Assembly: GCF_902806685.2 (NCBI RefSeq)
Contig: NC_048538.1
Span: 10,478,001-10,542,000 of the forward strand
DNA length: 64,000 nt
Source: Maniola hyperantus
Taxonomy: Eukaryota; Arthropoda; Insecta; Lepidoptera; Nymphalidae
Direction: 5' to 3'
Shown: positions 44,866 through 56,815 of the stretch, one piece after another
Layout: the number at the start of each line of letters is the position of its first letter
How positions within the stretch are numbered: the stretch's first letter is position 1
Program-made: the position numbers and the translations under genes
Notes under the pieces: generated by a model
Told to the model about the DNA's origin: nothing
Databases searched by the model: none
The model's input: the letters and a program-made list of their open reading frames with translations, nothing else

Positions 44866-45244
44866 GCTGACCTATATTTTTGTATAAGAAGTAAGAACTA
44901 CCCCTAACTGCAAGCAGAGACGTCCAGTCTCTACCTGCACGACGACGACTTAATTTCTGCACGATCCACTCTATTTTCGTAAAGCTCCGTTTTCCCAGTA
45001 TTGACCGTAGAAGCCTCAGCTACGTCATACGTAATTACCTATACCTGGAATTCCGAATTTCCTGTACCAAAATTTACATTTAAATTACTTACTTACTTAC
45101 ATAAGTAAGTACTCATCTTTATCTTGGTCTGGAAACATGTTACATTCATTAATATTGACTCAAAAATTATCATATCATTAAGCTTTTCAATCCCTGTCAT
45201 TTCGATTAGATATTATAATAATATATTATGTATGGCTATCCGAT

Positions 45245-45345
45245 TTTTTATTTTTTTATTTATAGACTAGCGCTTGGCTGCAATCAGACCTGGTGGTAAG
45301 TAATAATGCAGCCAAAGGGGCCCCGCGCTTGCCTAGAAGATTATA
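45245..45345 (-). mobile_element. Truncated LINE 3' end
   Basis: On the minus strand CTTCTAGGCAAGCGCGGGGC to CAAGCGCTAGTCTATAAATA with an A-rich end. Same family as 20895-21020. Confidence 0.5.
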
Positions 45346-48300
45346 ATTATATTTCCTACATATTTTTCAGCCATAATCTCCATGTAAGAATAACACAACC
45401 TGAAAGTTTGTAGATATGATCTCTATTTCTCGTTCATATTTATAATAAACACGTAGACAATAGAGAGTAAACTTAGTAATTTACTTGATTTTAGCCCGAA
45501 AGCATATGTTTGTGAAACGTCAATTTGTTAATCCAATTAAAACAATGCCTTTTCTCACCTTGTCGAGGTGTTCTTTACAAATCTGAAAAAGCTATCCCCT
45601 CAAGGATTGTTTCAAGATGCTCTCCTAATACACCGTAAAATCTTATTATCCTTTAGGTACCTACCATTTCTCCCTAAGAAGCCACGAAACTCATTTTGTA
45701 ATTCTATTATTGTCTAGGGTCTGGCAGTAATCGTTGTCGCCTGGCTTTATTGAGCTTCACCATTGGTCCGGGGTTCGCTGAAAACGATATTAATTAGTAA
45801 AACGGTGATTGCTAATTTCATAGGCGGGATTCAGTTGTCGTTATATTTCATTAAAGCTAAGGACCTACTTTATGATGTAGCGCGAAATTAGTTTGTAATA
45901 AAGTCTGTAAAGAGACGACCATTTAATATCTTTACTGTTGGATGTAGGTCTTATGGTCTTACCCTTCAAAAGGGTAATGTAGAGCGTCACATATATACTC
46001 GTACGTAGATAGTAGATACCTACAATGCTGTAAGTAAATTATATATTTCAGTTATGTACAGTAAACGGCAGAACATAATGTACATCGAGTATCACCAGTG
46101 GTAGATATGCCTCTGACGATTCAAAAATACTTGTAAAAGTTTAAATAAATAAAAAATATTTTTATTTTATTTATTTTATTTTATTTTGGCTTTGTAGAGC
46201 GTTTCTGGCGCTGGTTCGCCCTACACTGCGCAGGAGTTCACACATCGTTTACCGATTTCAAAATAGTATGATAAATTTAAAGAGCAAGATTCTAAAATTA
46301 AAAATCCCCAACACTAGTGAAAGAATTTTTGAAATCGGATGAGTAGTTTCGGAGATTATCTCCTACATCCAAGCTTACAAACTTACCTCTTTATAATATT
46401 AGTGTAGATAATACCTATATATCTAAAATCAAAACGAAGATGTAGCGTTCGATACAATGAAATGTAGCCACTTGCCACAGAGGTTAATTTTTAGCCAGAT
46501 AAATATCGAGTGAGTGTTCAGTGTTCCCAGTATTGCAATAAAACAGGATTATCTATTGTAGCAATGGGGAAGCTTATACACTTTGTGAGCAGACGAGAAA
46601 TTGTGTTTTTGGTGAATTTTTATCATTAACATTAATAAAACTAACATGTTATCTTTCAGACTAACTTGGTACCTACTTCCTCTTCAGAATCGGTTTGAAT
46701 GCTAAACAGTAGGTGCTTATATTAAATGAATATTTGCACCCACTCATCAATTCTAAATTAATCGAGAGAACTAGATATTCATGATTGTGGGTTGTAACCC
46801 GGCGTTCGAAAAAACATCTAGGTATAGTACCTATATACCTACTTTGTACATCGGCAAGATTCTAACTCTCGCAGTTTAGTGCTCCTAGAATTATCAGGAA
46901 TGTATCCGGCACCTGGTTTTCACATAAAGTTCTATTGTCAATTGAACAAATTAATCATTTGAAACACCCGTCCGTCGTAACATTCGAAACAAATACAAAA
47001 GTCTCTAAAAAAACTAATTGAAAATACAAGGTGTCGTTGCAATTTGCATGCCTAATAAAAATCTAAGTAGAGGCATTTCAGTGCTGTAGGTAAGAGTAAA
47101 ATATTCTTTGAATTTACGGCATTAAAGGTTAAGGGCATATTTTGCCAAAGTTGCGTCTCATTTAATCCTGCCAGAATAAAATCGGGTCAGAGTGCAGTCA
47201 GTGCAGTGCAGTCACATGTCTCTGCAATAAAACAGCTCGCCGTGTCTGCCGGCTGTATTGCATTTAGCTGCGATGCAATTTTAAGTCCATTAATCTTCCC
47301 AGAGCTGTGTTGCTCTGCACCTAACCTTCGCTTACGTAAATAAATACCTTTTGCAATTTCCGCAACTGCTCGCAAACGCAAATGTAAGTGAAAATGGGAA
47401 ATAAAAATAATAATATGCTCATTGCTCACACTATTTGCATGTTCTTCGTGCAGTTAGTATTGATTTACAGTGGCTGTCCAACACTGCACCTAATGACGAT
47501 CGCATATCAGGAGACGATTCGCAAAGCTCGGAGGAGGCACAAGGGTCTCTAGAGCCGCAATAGGCGTATGCACGCAGTTTTCTTTACTGAAAATGCCTGT
47601 AAGGACCTGACTCAGGAGCAAGATTTTCCTGCATTGCTGACGTGACCTCTACTGATGCATTTTTATGACGCGTCCGATGCTACTGACGACATTCACATTT
47701 CATTCTGAAAAATACGGTTCTTGCGCCTCCTGCGGTTCTTACGGCCGGCCGTGTGCGAATTCCCAGTCCCAGTGTTAGAAAAAGGCCTCTTGTTTAACCA
47801 TTCAATTATTTCCATTTATTCCAGTCTATTGATAGTTGAGGCCAGTCTTTTATAAATTTAGACGCCTTGGTCTGCCTGGACGTCTTTTTGTTTTTCGGGC
47901 ACCCAGTTTGCTGTGGACTTAGCACATAATTCGTCTCAACGAACTCTATTTAAATACCCTTTGTAAATCAGTAGGTACGTAAAGTCAAAGTAATAGTTAC
48001 ACATACCTACCTAGAATATTAGACTAAGTAGCGTGTTTAGTGTAAGTTTGTGTAGCGTGTTTATAGAAAAAGGTCATAAGTACGACTGGTTTTTGATGCA
48101 ATAGTTTTGCGGAATTGCTACTCGAATTCTAAAGCTGACCGTACCATTTGAAAGTATGCAGCGAATTTGTTGTCTATAAAAATTCACGACCTGTCACGGG
48201 ATTAGAACGACCTCTCTCCTCGGCACTCTTGGCACGCGACAGCTCGCAGAATGGAGCCAAATAGAGCTTTAGAGATTTTGTCACTTGCTTGAATTTTATG

Positions 48301-48761
48301 GACGCAAATGTTTTGATTCTATAAATATCAGTGAATTTAGTTAGTATCACTCTAGGCAATAGTAAAAGATATATTAAAGTTAGTTTGAAAAGGTTCTTTG
48401 ACAGAGCAATTAAAAAGTTCTTTGACGTTGGTCTCAAGTGTCTGTTTAGTGGGCGTCTAGCGAAGGCTGATAAAGTACGAGTATTCAAGAGATTTATAAC
48501 TGTGGCAAAGTTAACGACAAGCTGCCGTTTGGGAAACGCACTGTCGACGGCTTCCTGTAGGCGAAAAATTAACTTTTAAAACTTGTAGATCGGCTTTGTT
48601 TAAGTGCATTATTCTCAGGTGTGATGGCCGTAAACTTTACCTATTTGTAGGAACTTTCTAGTATGAAGAGTGCACGGGTGTAAAATATAAACTTGCTTCA
48701 TTCATATTATCTTCAGAATAAAGTAGGTTATAGTGTGCATTCTACAGATTAAGTTTACGTA

Positions 48762-48795
48762 AAATAGGTAACGTTACTAAACGTTACCTATTTTG
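48762..48795. other. Perfect 15-bp hairpin, 4-base loop
   Basis: AAAATAGGTAACGTT, loop ACTA, then the exact inverse. Function unknown. Confidence 0.45.
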
Positions 48796-50782
48796 CCTAG
48801 TATGGAAGTTTTGTATAGTCCCTTAACGACGTCAAGTCTAGCATCCAGGAATCTAGACCCTATATTTTACTCAATATAATATAGGATAATATTGCTACTA
48901 TTTACGTAATTTACGTACGTTACGTTCAAGTTTCTATTTAAACTATTCGAAAAGCTGCAATTAGGTAATTAATTTAAGTTTCAGTAAGGTTTTTACCAGA
49001 TTCAGTTCTGGTTTTGACGAGCTGCAAAAACTTTGTTAACAGCTTCAGAAGTTGCCTTTTAGAATAATGGAGGCTGTTAAAGTTTGTCGCTAATTGTTGT
49101 GCGGTGAACAAAATGAAACGCCGACTTTTGCTGAGAGAGCCGAGTGCTACACGATTTCGTTCAAATTAAACTGAAATTGAAATAACTATTTAACTATCTT
49201 GATTTACTGTTATAAAATGTAGAAAATAATGGCGTGTAGAAACTTATTTTCATCTTAAATCACCTACGGGTTCGGTACTGATATACTTTGCCTACGGCGA
49301 ATAAGAACAATTTTATTTCTCTTAGGTTGTGATTGTGATGTGATTGTGTGTGTGATTGAGATCATTTTATCTTTTCTCCTCGTGCCTCCTTGCCTGTTAT
49401 CTTGTCCTACACCAAATAGACCAGTTGCTACGTTGGCTATCCTTGTCCATTCCTCAACTGTCACATAGATAATATTGCTATGTACATACCGATTGTAACA
49501 TTTTGCGTTTTGTAAAGAATAACTGCTGTGTTACTTGTCAGCTCTCATCGCTAATTTTGTTTTTCGCACCGACCGGTCGTAGTCCTGACGAAGCATCAGC
49601 ACCAGTGAATTGGAATATTTCTAAGCCACGACTTGCTTCTTCTACCGACGCTTCTTGTGTCATTAATTTGATCCTTATCACCATAATACATCCAATAATA
49701 CCATCAATCATAATCTTAGCAGCTATTATAAAAGTAAGCATTTATGTATTACTATAATTAATTTGAAACAAACTAAGGCTAGCTCGCAAGTTAAAATAAT
49801 TTTTCCAAAATGGCTTGAAATAAATTTGTACATTTCGTGACACCGCTAACCTATTCACAATCGTTTTTTGTCATGGCTTATTTATATAAAATCTTTATTC
49901 TTGCGTTGCCGTCGGCATTCATTTGAAAGATTTAACTACACCAACAATTGTTCCTTTGCACGAAACCACTATAAAAGGTTTCCAATGAGTAGGAAACGTG
50001 AGTGCGCGTGCCTTAGAATTAAATAGTTCCTTTTGTCCGTTAAACGTCCAACGATTATGTCGAATGGCGATCATTCTGACCGCTACCTAAGATTGTTCCT
50101 GCGAAGCGAAGCGCGATTAATAGCACACCCGACTGCGGTGAAGACACTCACTTTATTCTCAGTAAACGAGCCAGAAAAAGGAAGTATTTTTCTTCTCTCA
50201 TTACGTTCTTTCTTCAAAAACTCGAGTTTAACTTCTTCAATAACTTGCACCGCTAAAAGGCCTTTTGCGCTGTTTAACTACGAGTACTTCACTTCGAGCG
50301 CTTTAACACTGAATGAGGAGTTAGAAGCAGCCAATACTTTTGAAACTTGTAAACAGGATTGCTTTTGGATTGGAGTTTTGCGTTTTATTTAAGTACAAGA
50401 GTAAAGATAGCAACAAATTGCTTTCGCTAACGAAGTTTAAAGAATGATCATGAACGCGTTCAGTAAGCCTAATTACAGTAACAAATTACAAATAGTGTTT
50501 CTTATCTCATGACGTAGGAATGTTTTGGGCATCTCCGTTTACCCCTATTGGTAGGTACACCGACATTTCCCTTTTGTTTCCTTTAACGTAATTATGGAGC
50601 TTAATTTTACGGCCGCACAGCACCAGTCCGCCACACTGCAATGTAGATTATGTCTGCGATATGCGAAGCTAATGGCCGTCGCCATTGCGCCTGCATTTTG
50701 TAAGGGTACGGATTTAGGCTTTAGTTGGTTTTCTTTTAGCAAAATCTGAAAAATATAGTAAACAACAGGTATCACTATCGTC

Positions 50783-50955
50783 ATGATAGTGGCTCTCTAC
50801 TGAGCACGGGTCTCCTCTCAGAATGAGAAGGATTTAGACCACTGTCCGCCACGCTGGCCCAGCTGATTAGATACTTCACTCACATTTGAGAACATTATGG
50901 CGAACTCTCAGGCATGCAGGTGTCTTCACGATGTTTTCCTTCACAGTTAAAGCAC
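50783..50955 (-). mobile_element. SINE fragment lacking the tRNA-like head
   Basis: On the minus strand it contains GTGAAGGAAAACATCGTGAA, CCTGAGAGTTCGCCATAATG, GCCAGCGTGGCGGACAGTGG and GAGGAGACCCGTGCTCAGTA. Confidence 0.7.
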
Positions 50956-51630
50956 CGTTAAACGACAGCTATGCTGCATCTGTAGACTGCAAACCCTTCT
51001 TGATATTATGTCGATGGGCTCTTATGGCGCTAAACGCTACAGGTCAATAACACCTTGCATACCTTCATTTCCGGATATCCTTTTCTTTTGCGTTTATTTC
51101 ACTTTGACAGTAGTTATCTTATAGAAAGCACGTTTCTTGCAAAATCTTCACTAGGGGTGAGACCCCCAACGTGACATGGAGACAATAGAAACAGAATGTA
51201 CCTACTCATTTGACAGACCCTTCATTGTTCGTTCCTATTTGTATATCACCGTAAAAGCACAGTTCACGGTAAAAGCAACTAAGATTTATGTTCTCTTTGC
51301 TAGTCGTAGCTAGAAATTCAGACCACAGATATTGGAGGTAACTACGGAACAAGAACTTCGTTAAACATTCGCCCAAGTTGTTCAGAATGTCTATGGACGT
51401 TTTGTTTGGCTCATGTTTCGCAGATTTAGAAGAGGCGTTGTAAACAACAGTAAGTATAGAGCTTAGAGAATGACGTGAAACTCGTTTGGGAAACAAAGCG
51501 GGAGCAAAATACGGTGCCGCGCCGTCTAGCCCCGTCTAGCCATTCACATTTCTGACGCCGCCGTCGAGACCTGCTTTATACAGCACTCGAGAAGTTAACA
51601 CTAGTGAGGTATAATACTTTTATTTCTTTG

Positions 51631-51815
51631 CTAGCTTATCCCCGCGACTTCGTTCGCGTAGACTACACAAATTTCAAACCCCTATTTTATTCTCTTAGAG
51701 GTTGAATTTATTACGCAAACTTAAAACTCAAGCTACGAGGGTTCCAAACGCGCCCAGGTCTGAGAAGAGCCCACAACAAACTCAGCCGGGTATTCTTTTT
51801 ACTATCACCACTTTA
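51631..51815 (-). mobile_element. Helitron-like fragment (family H-a) joined to a LINE L1 fragment
   Basis: 51631-51710 is the CTAG/hairpin end of family H-a (CGCGAACGAAGTCGCGGGGA...GCTAG on the minus strand). From about 51712 the sequence changes abruptly to the L1 3'-end family (GGCTCTTCTCAGACCTGGGC on the minus strand), so one inserted into or replaced the other. Confidence 0.55.
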
Positions 51816-52004
51816 CACAATTATTTAAACTTATTAGAACTATCACATAGCCGTTAAGCAACTCATTCCCAAGCTTGCTTATCATTTAAATAATCCTTTA
51901 CATTGTAATAGGATTTTTCAATGAGTTTACGTTTTATGTTTTATGTTTATTGGTACACTAATACCCACTATCGTTGTTGACAGTTAGGCACATAGGCTAG
52001 TCTA

Positions 52005-54178
52005 CACTAGCGGCACGCTATGATGGCCGGTTTGACACATTACAATAGTGATGTGGAATGTCAATTTATTCTCGAACAAAAAACAATTAAGTTTTGTTTT
52101 TGTACCTGATTAAATAGGTTTAATAAAACAAAAATGTATATGTTTATTTAATTTATTTGAACGAACTGAATATTTGAACGAAAATGAATATACATACTTT
52201 ATATGCACACAAGAAACATATGAATACAAAAGATACCGAAAAAGGTGCCACAAAAGGCCATAATTAATCAGATTCGTCCATACTACTATTTTCACTGTCG
52301 TCACTGCTATCATCACATACATTAATAATTATATGTTCGTTTTCTATAATATTATCTATTTTCACATCTCTTTCATAATCTTCCCTTATTAATTTAACAG
52401 TTCTATTCACAACCTTTTCCCAGTCTCCTTTAGTCACATGTTCACAAGCTTCTTCTAATAATTTTAGCATTTTTTTTGTGGTAAATGGGGGTTCTGTATT
52501 GTGTCTTGCAGCATATCCCTTAATTTGAGCCCACACCAACTCAATCGCATTATACTCACAATGGTAAGGCGGTAACCGTATAACTCTGTGCCCATGTTCT
52601 AATGCTATTTCGTCAATGACGTATCGGATCTTGGTTGGTTTGTTTTCTTTTAAAAGACGTACTAATTCCGCTTTTAACATATTCATGTTTGCATCTACGC
52701 CATTTTTACGAAGCCATGCGACGATATCAGCTTTCTTTTGGGATTGGGCAGGTGGCTTGTCAATTTGCATCGAGTGGTATGGGGCGTTGTCCATAATTAT
52801 AATAGATGGTTCAGGGAGGCTACACAACATTGAGGTAAACCATTCAGTAAACTTTTCTCCATTCATGTCTTCATGATAGTCTCCAGTGGTTTTTGACGCA
52901 AAAGCCATGAGAGAACCTTCGACAAACCCGTTGATGGTTCCGGCGTGACAAATTATAAGTCGCGATCCTTTTCCTACAGGAACTTTGGAAGTAGATGCTG
53001 CTGTGTCATCGTTCCAAGAACGGCCTACAGTATGGTTAGCATTAAGCCATGTTTCATCCAAGAACACAACATTTTGCCAATTTTTGATTTCTTTCACTTG
53101 CCGTAAAAAAGTATACCTTGCCATCGCTATATCAAATCTTTCCATCAATATTTTGCGTTTGTTACATTTTTTGTATCGAAATCCAATGGTCTTCAAAATC
53201 TTCGTTAAAGAACTTTCCCCACCGAAGAATAATCCAGCTTCCTTCAGTGAATGCACCAACTTTTTTCTTGTTGGATACTCCTTCTGTAAATAGTAGCCGT
53301 AAACATGTCTTCGGATAGCATCGGCATCAAAGCTATCGATGCCTACGACTGGTTTTGCTCGTTTTCTCTTTTTTGGTGTGTGAAGTTTATTTTCTTCTGT
53401 GCCAGTCTCGCCATATTTTTTTTTAGTTATCCGTCTAACAGTTCGTTGTCCAATATTAAGCGCATCAGCTACGCGTTCAACCACTGACGTTATAGGTAAA
53501 ATTGGCCCTCCATTTTGAGCTTCACGATCGAAATAGTTACGAAGGCGTATTAGGAACTCACGTGTCTGACTATTTAGAACAGTTCTCTGCGTACGTTCGG
53601 TCATATCGACGAAATCCACAACAAAGGGCTTGAACAGAGTCCAAATTAACGAGCAAGGGTCAACAGTAATGCAGTATCAATATTTGAAATCCAAAGCCAG
53701 GTCAAAACTATATCACAATCGCATTGCACTGACAGTTTATACTTTTCGAAGCAACGTCAATTCGAAACTGCTTTGTTTTGCATTGAGCATTGACGCGAGT
53801 TTGCCGGAGGTAGTAGTTGTGCTAGCCAGCGATCCTATGTGACGATCGTATTAGATTCCATTTTTAAAAATTTATTGATATTTTTTTGCGATTTCAGAGG
53901 TTTGTCCACATAGTGAAAATTGTTCATATTCACAAGTACATTCACCCCTTAAATGGTGCAAACTGATTTTTCTACACTTGTATACATTTAAGAAATCAAT
54001 TTAATAAATAAATTTTGAGTCCTAAACCTAAAACTACATTCGATAAAATTTATGAATCTCTGCACATCACTATCGTCAATAAAGTAATACAATTATTTCC
54101 TTCAAAGTCGTTATCAATTAATACGGAACTTCATGAGCGGACAAACGTCAAACCGGCCATCATAGCGTGCCGCTAGTT
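52005..54178 (-). mobile_element. Complete TA-flanked DNA transposon with DD82E transposase
   Basis: 2174 bp. Inverted terminal repeats of 32 bp (52005-52036 and 54147-54178) differ only at the outermost base. They contain ACTAGCGGCACGC, TATGATGGCCGG and TTTGAC. TA lies directly outside each end (52003-52004 and 54179-54180), the duplication expected of the IS630-Tc1-mariner superfamily. A single intact transposase gene fills the interior, with an AATAAA (52148-52143) 3' of it. The D-D-E spacing places it in the DD82E group that I recall being named Sailor. Structurally it could be active. Confidence 0.9.
52264..53619 (-). CDS. DDE transposase, DD82E (Sailor-type) of the IS630-Tc1-mariner superfamily
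   Basis: 451 aa, intact. An N-terminal helix-turn-helix (about 15-66; SVVERVADALNIGQRTVRRI) would bind the inverted repeats. A basic patch KKRKRAK (83-89) is a likely nuclear signal, and a second helical block spans about 95-150. The catalytic core has D188 (FLDETW), D277 (IIMDNAPYH) and E360 (YNAIELVWAQIK), with 82 residues between the second D and the E. The usual spacing in Tc1/mariner is 34-39. The extra stretch (about 296-330, KKADIVAWLRKNGVDANMNM then LKAELVRLL) looks like a SAP/HeH-type helix pair. The C-terminus is very acidic and serine-rich (436-451). No stops or frameshifts. No host gene fusion is seen. Confidence 0.88.
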   Translation of the reverse strand: MDFVDMTERTQRTVLNSQTREFLIRLRNYFDREAQNGGPILPITSVVERVADALNIGQRTVRRITKKKYGETGTEENKLHTPKKRKRAKPVVGIDSFDADAIRRHVYGYYLQKEYPTRKKLVHSLKEAGLFFGGESSLTKILKTIGFRYKKCNKRKILMERFDIAMARYTFLRQVKEIKNWQNVVFLDETWLNANHTVGRSWNDDTAASTSKVPVGKGSRLIICHAGTINGFVEGSLMAFASKTTGDYHEDMNGEKFTEWFTSMLCSLPEPSIIIMDNAPYHSMQIDKPPAQSQKKADIVAWLRKNGVDANMNMLKAELVRLLKENKPTKIRYVIDEIALEHGHRVIRLPPYHCEYNAIELVWAQIKGYAARHNTEPPFTTKKMLKLLEEACEHVTKGDWEKVVNRTVKLIREDYERDVKIDNIIENEHIIINVCDDSSDDSENSSMDESD

Positions 54179-54462
54179 TAGTCAGGATCAACATAATATT
54201 ATCTTTAGTAGTAGAGTTTTATAGCTTTGTTATTCGTACATATACATTGTCGATAAAATTTATCGAGTACGGAAAGTGGGCGGTTTTATCGACGTTTTGA
54301 AATAAATGTATAAAATCAATTAGATGAGATGTTTCAGTTTGCGTTAAATGAAACTTTGAATATCCGTTTCAATAAAATGTTATAGCGTGCGGTTTTTATT
54401 ATTTTTCCGGCAAACATTTTATGTCAACATTTTGAGTTAGTAAAATTTTAACAGTAACAACG

Positions 54463-54509
54463 CTGTATACTGTGTTATAATACTTATGTGTATATAACAC
54501 AGTATACAG
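54463..54509. other. Perfect 17-bp hairpin
   Basis: CTGTATACTGTGTTATA and its exact inverse around a 13-base loop, 285 bp outside the right end of the DD82E transposon. It may be the tip of another foldback. Confidence 0.45.
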
Positions 54510-55104
54510 TGTATTTTGTAACTATCTCTAGTTACATACATACATGTTTTTAACAAGTAGGTATGCCCGCCGAAAATTTTAGTTCGTCGGTAAAGCGAGA
54601 GAGAAAAATTTTGGCATCGCAAAAAGTTCTAAAAATAGAACGAAAAACTTTATATTTTGCACCGATATGATGTCTAAGTAAGAGAAAAACGCGCTGCTCG
54701 TCAAAAATTTTCCACTCCGTGTTTTTGCATTTACTTTACGAATCCGCGTTGTTTCGCCACAGTTATTTTGCAAAGTTTGCCAGCACTTCTGCAGATTTTC
54801 AATGTTGCAGCTAAAGTTCTGACGGTATTTTATGAAAACTTTGCACCTGATTAGGTTGCAAAGTCTCGAGTCTCATATAAAAATTTGCTTCTACTCGTAG
54901 GTTGCGATGCATGATGAATTAGGTAGGTGTAGGTATACAGATTTAGGTTTAGTTTGATAATAAATCGAAAATTTTACAATGTCTATTTAGTTCCTAGCGC
55001 TCGACCCATCGAATAAGTAGTCTCAGAGGAATAGTCTTCAAATACGCTTAACTCTGATTTAATAGGAAATATTTATTTGCCGCTCATTAGTACATAATAA
55101 TTCA

Positions 55105-55345
55105 ATGTTGCCGCTGGATTCGGGCAGCGCCGCGCAAGACCGTGGTGTATGCAAGTCCCTACAAGAGAGCTTTGTCCAGCTGTGGCCGTCTATCGGTTGA
55201 TAATAACGATGATGCTCGTAACTTTAGTTTTAAGTTTACGTAATTATCACCATTACACCATAGCCATAGCCATCATTTATCTTGACAATCAAAAAGTGTA
55301 AAATGGTACCTATTTTGAATAAATGCTTTGACTTTCATGATGATG
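55105..55345 (+). mobile_element. Truncated RTE-like LINE end followed by an L1 3' fragment
   Basis: 55105-55215 translates as a decayed RTE-type C-terminus (RARDRGVCKSLQESFVQLWP) ending in the GGTTGATAATAACGATGATG tail. 55205-55345 carries the L1 3'-UTR words TTTTAGTTTTAAGTTTACGT and TACCTATTTTGAATAAATG. Confidence 0.55.
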
Positions 55346-56284
55346 ATCTTCCTAAAGCGTGAACTCTCGTGAGACGTTCACTATAGTTGGAAAATTTCAA
55401 AAGTCGCTGAGAGTCGTTGGACAAATCACAGCACGAAATCGTTTTCTGTGGAAATCGTTGCAATACGTCCAGAATGTGGATCCTTTGAAATGATGACGAA
55501 CCCTTCCTTGGTTCTATGTTATGGTAAAACTGTTTGAGTGTTGTTATCACAAGCTCTTAATGTCTCTTTGAGTAATAGCCGTTAGTTAACCCTAATGTGG
55601 ATCTAAATGTCTTGTTATCGATCCGCGTTAAATAGATTAAAAAGGAAGGTACTGATTAAAATGGGTTAATGAGGCAAAGATAGTTGTGCTATTTCCTCTA
55701 AATAGATAAAACGCAAAGTCACAATCTGCGTTTGTCTGTGCATTTGCTTATATTTTGTAGTGAACATCGTTTATTAATAATTATTATCACACATTCACTT
55801 ACAGAATTAAACGACAACAGATTGAACAATCTTTATGAGAGTATTTTATTTAAAAATAAACTAAATTTAAAAGTTCTGACTTTCTAATTGCAGAAACTGG
55901 TTCAGTTGACAAAAATATGGTACGAAAAATAAGACAATACAGAAAAACATGAAACCCGATAAAATTTGATACCTACCCTTTCAGCAAAATCAGCTCAAAT
56001 TGACGTAGTTTGGTGATAGTATACACAATCCTTAATATTGTTAATTAAACGCTGATGTGGATTTAAGCCAAGTGCTTAAACATAGCTCTACCTCATACAT
56101 TAATTATTTGATCAGGGTAGGTGTTCGTATGTGTAAATTCTAAATATGAAATGGAAATTTCTGTGATTTATAAATACATAACTGCATGTTACTCATAGTT
56201 ATAAGTATATGTTTACTGACAGCACGGTACCAAAATCCATTCTCACTGAACCGGAGCAGATTAGACTGCACTGATCAGATTAGA

Positions 56285-56415
56285 TGACATAATAAAATTA
56301 ATAGGTACGTTGTCGTCAACCGATAGACGTCCTCAGCTGCAATGAGGTATTTCACAAGGGCCTTCTACAAGCTGCGATCGTGCGCTGCCTGGAGCCAGCG
56401 CAGCGGGCCCGTGCA
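56285..56415 (-). mobile_element. Truncated RTE-like LINE end, minus strand
   Basis: On the minus strand CCGCTGCGCTGGCTCCAGGC, GCACGATCGCAGCTTGTAGA and GACGTCTATCGGTTGACGAC. The coding residue pattern AAHDRSL matches the same LINE C-terminus as 55105-55215, in opposite orientation. Confidence 0.5.
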
Positions 56416-56429
56416 ACTCAGCTGAGGCT

Positions 56430-56815
56430 CTTGATAATGCCCAAGATTTCGTCCGCGTGGATTTAGTTTTTCAAAAATCCCATGGGAACTCTTTGCTTTC
56501 TGAGATAAAAAGTGATCCATGTCCCTCTCCATGCCAGCTATCTCTGTACTGTAGGTACCTACCTACCAAGTAGACGATGAACGCAACTTCGTCAATGCGA
56601 ATTTACGTTTTATAAAAAGCCCGTGAGAATTTTTGATTTTGATTTTTAAACTCTATGATTTTCCGGCATCAATAGCAGCCTATGTCCTTTCTCGGGATGC
56701 AAGCTATCTCTGTACTAAATGTCAAAATCTGTCAGATGAATGGGCCGTGAAAAGCTAGCAGACAGACAGCCATACTTCTCGCATTAGTATGAAAGTTTTC
56801 TACTTTCATAGTTAG
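56430..56815 (-). mobile_element. Helitron-like element, family H-b, two broken pieces
   Basis: The hairpin side (GCCCAAGATTTCGTCCGCGT) and the first body block lie at 56430-56550. A second, separately diverged body (TTTTCCGGCATCAATAGCAG, GGATGCAAGCTATCTCTGTA, GACAGACAGCC) lies at 56580-56815. This may be two partial copies side by side. Confidence 0.55.

Larger units (their letters stand above)
43060..52004. other. Non-genic, AT-rich region between MITE F1 and the DD82E transposon
   Basis: No exon supported. It contains LINE 3' ends at 44225-44460 and 45245-45345, hairpins at 44830-44865 and 48762-48795, low-complexity T/A sequence at 46145-46190, and a SINE fragment at 50783-50955. A CpG-richer stretch of unknown nature lies at 47160-47760. 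Frames at 48174-48579 and 50033-50392 show no domain or splice support. Confidence 0.45.

Noticed and set aside
48174..48579. Frames of 82-104 codons on opposite strands
   Set aside because: Mutual antisense overlap, no motifs, no conserved start context.
50033..50392. 119-codon plus-strand frame
   Set aside because: Serine/threonine-rich translation without domain, signal or splice sites; length is within chance for 64 kb.
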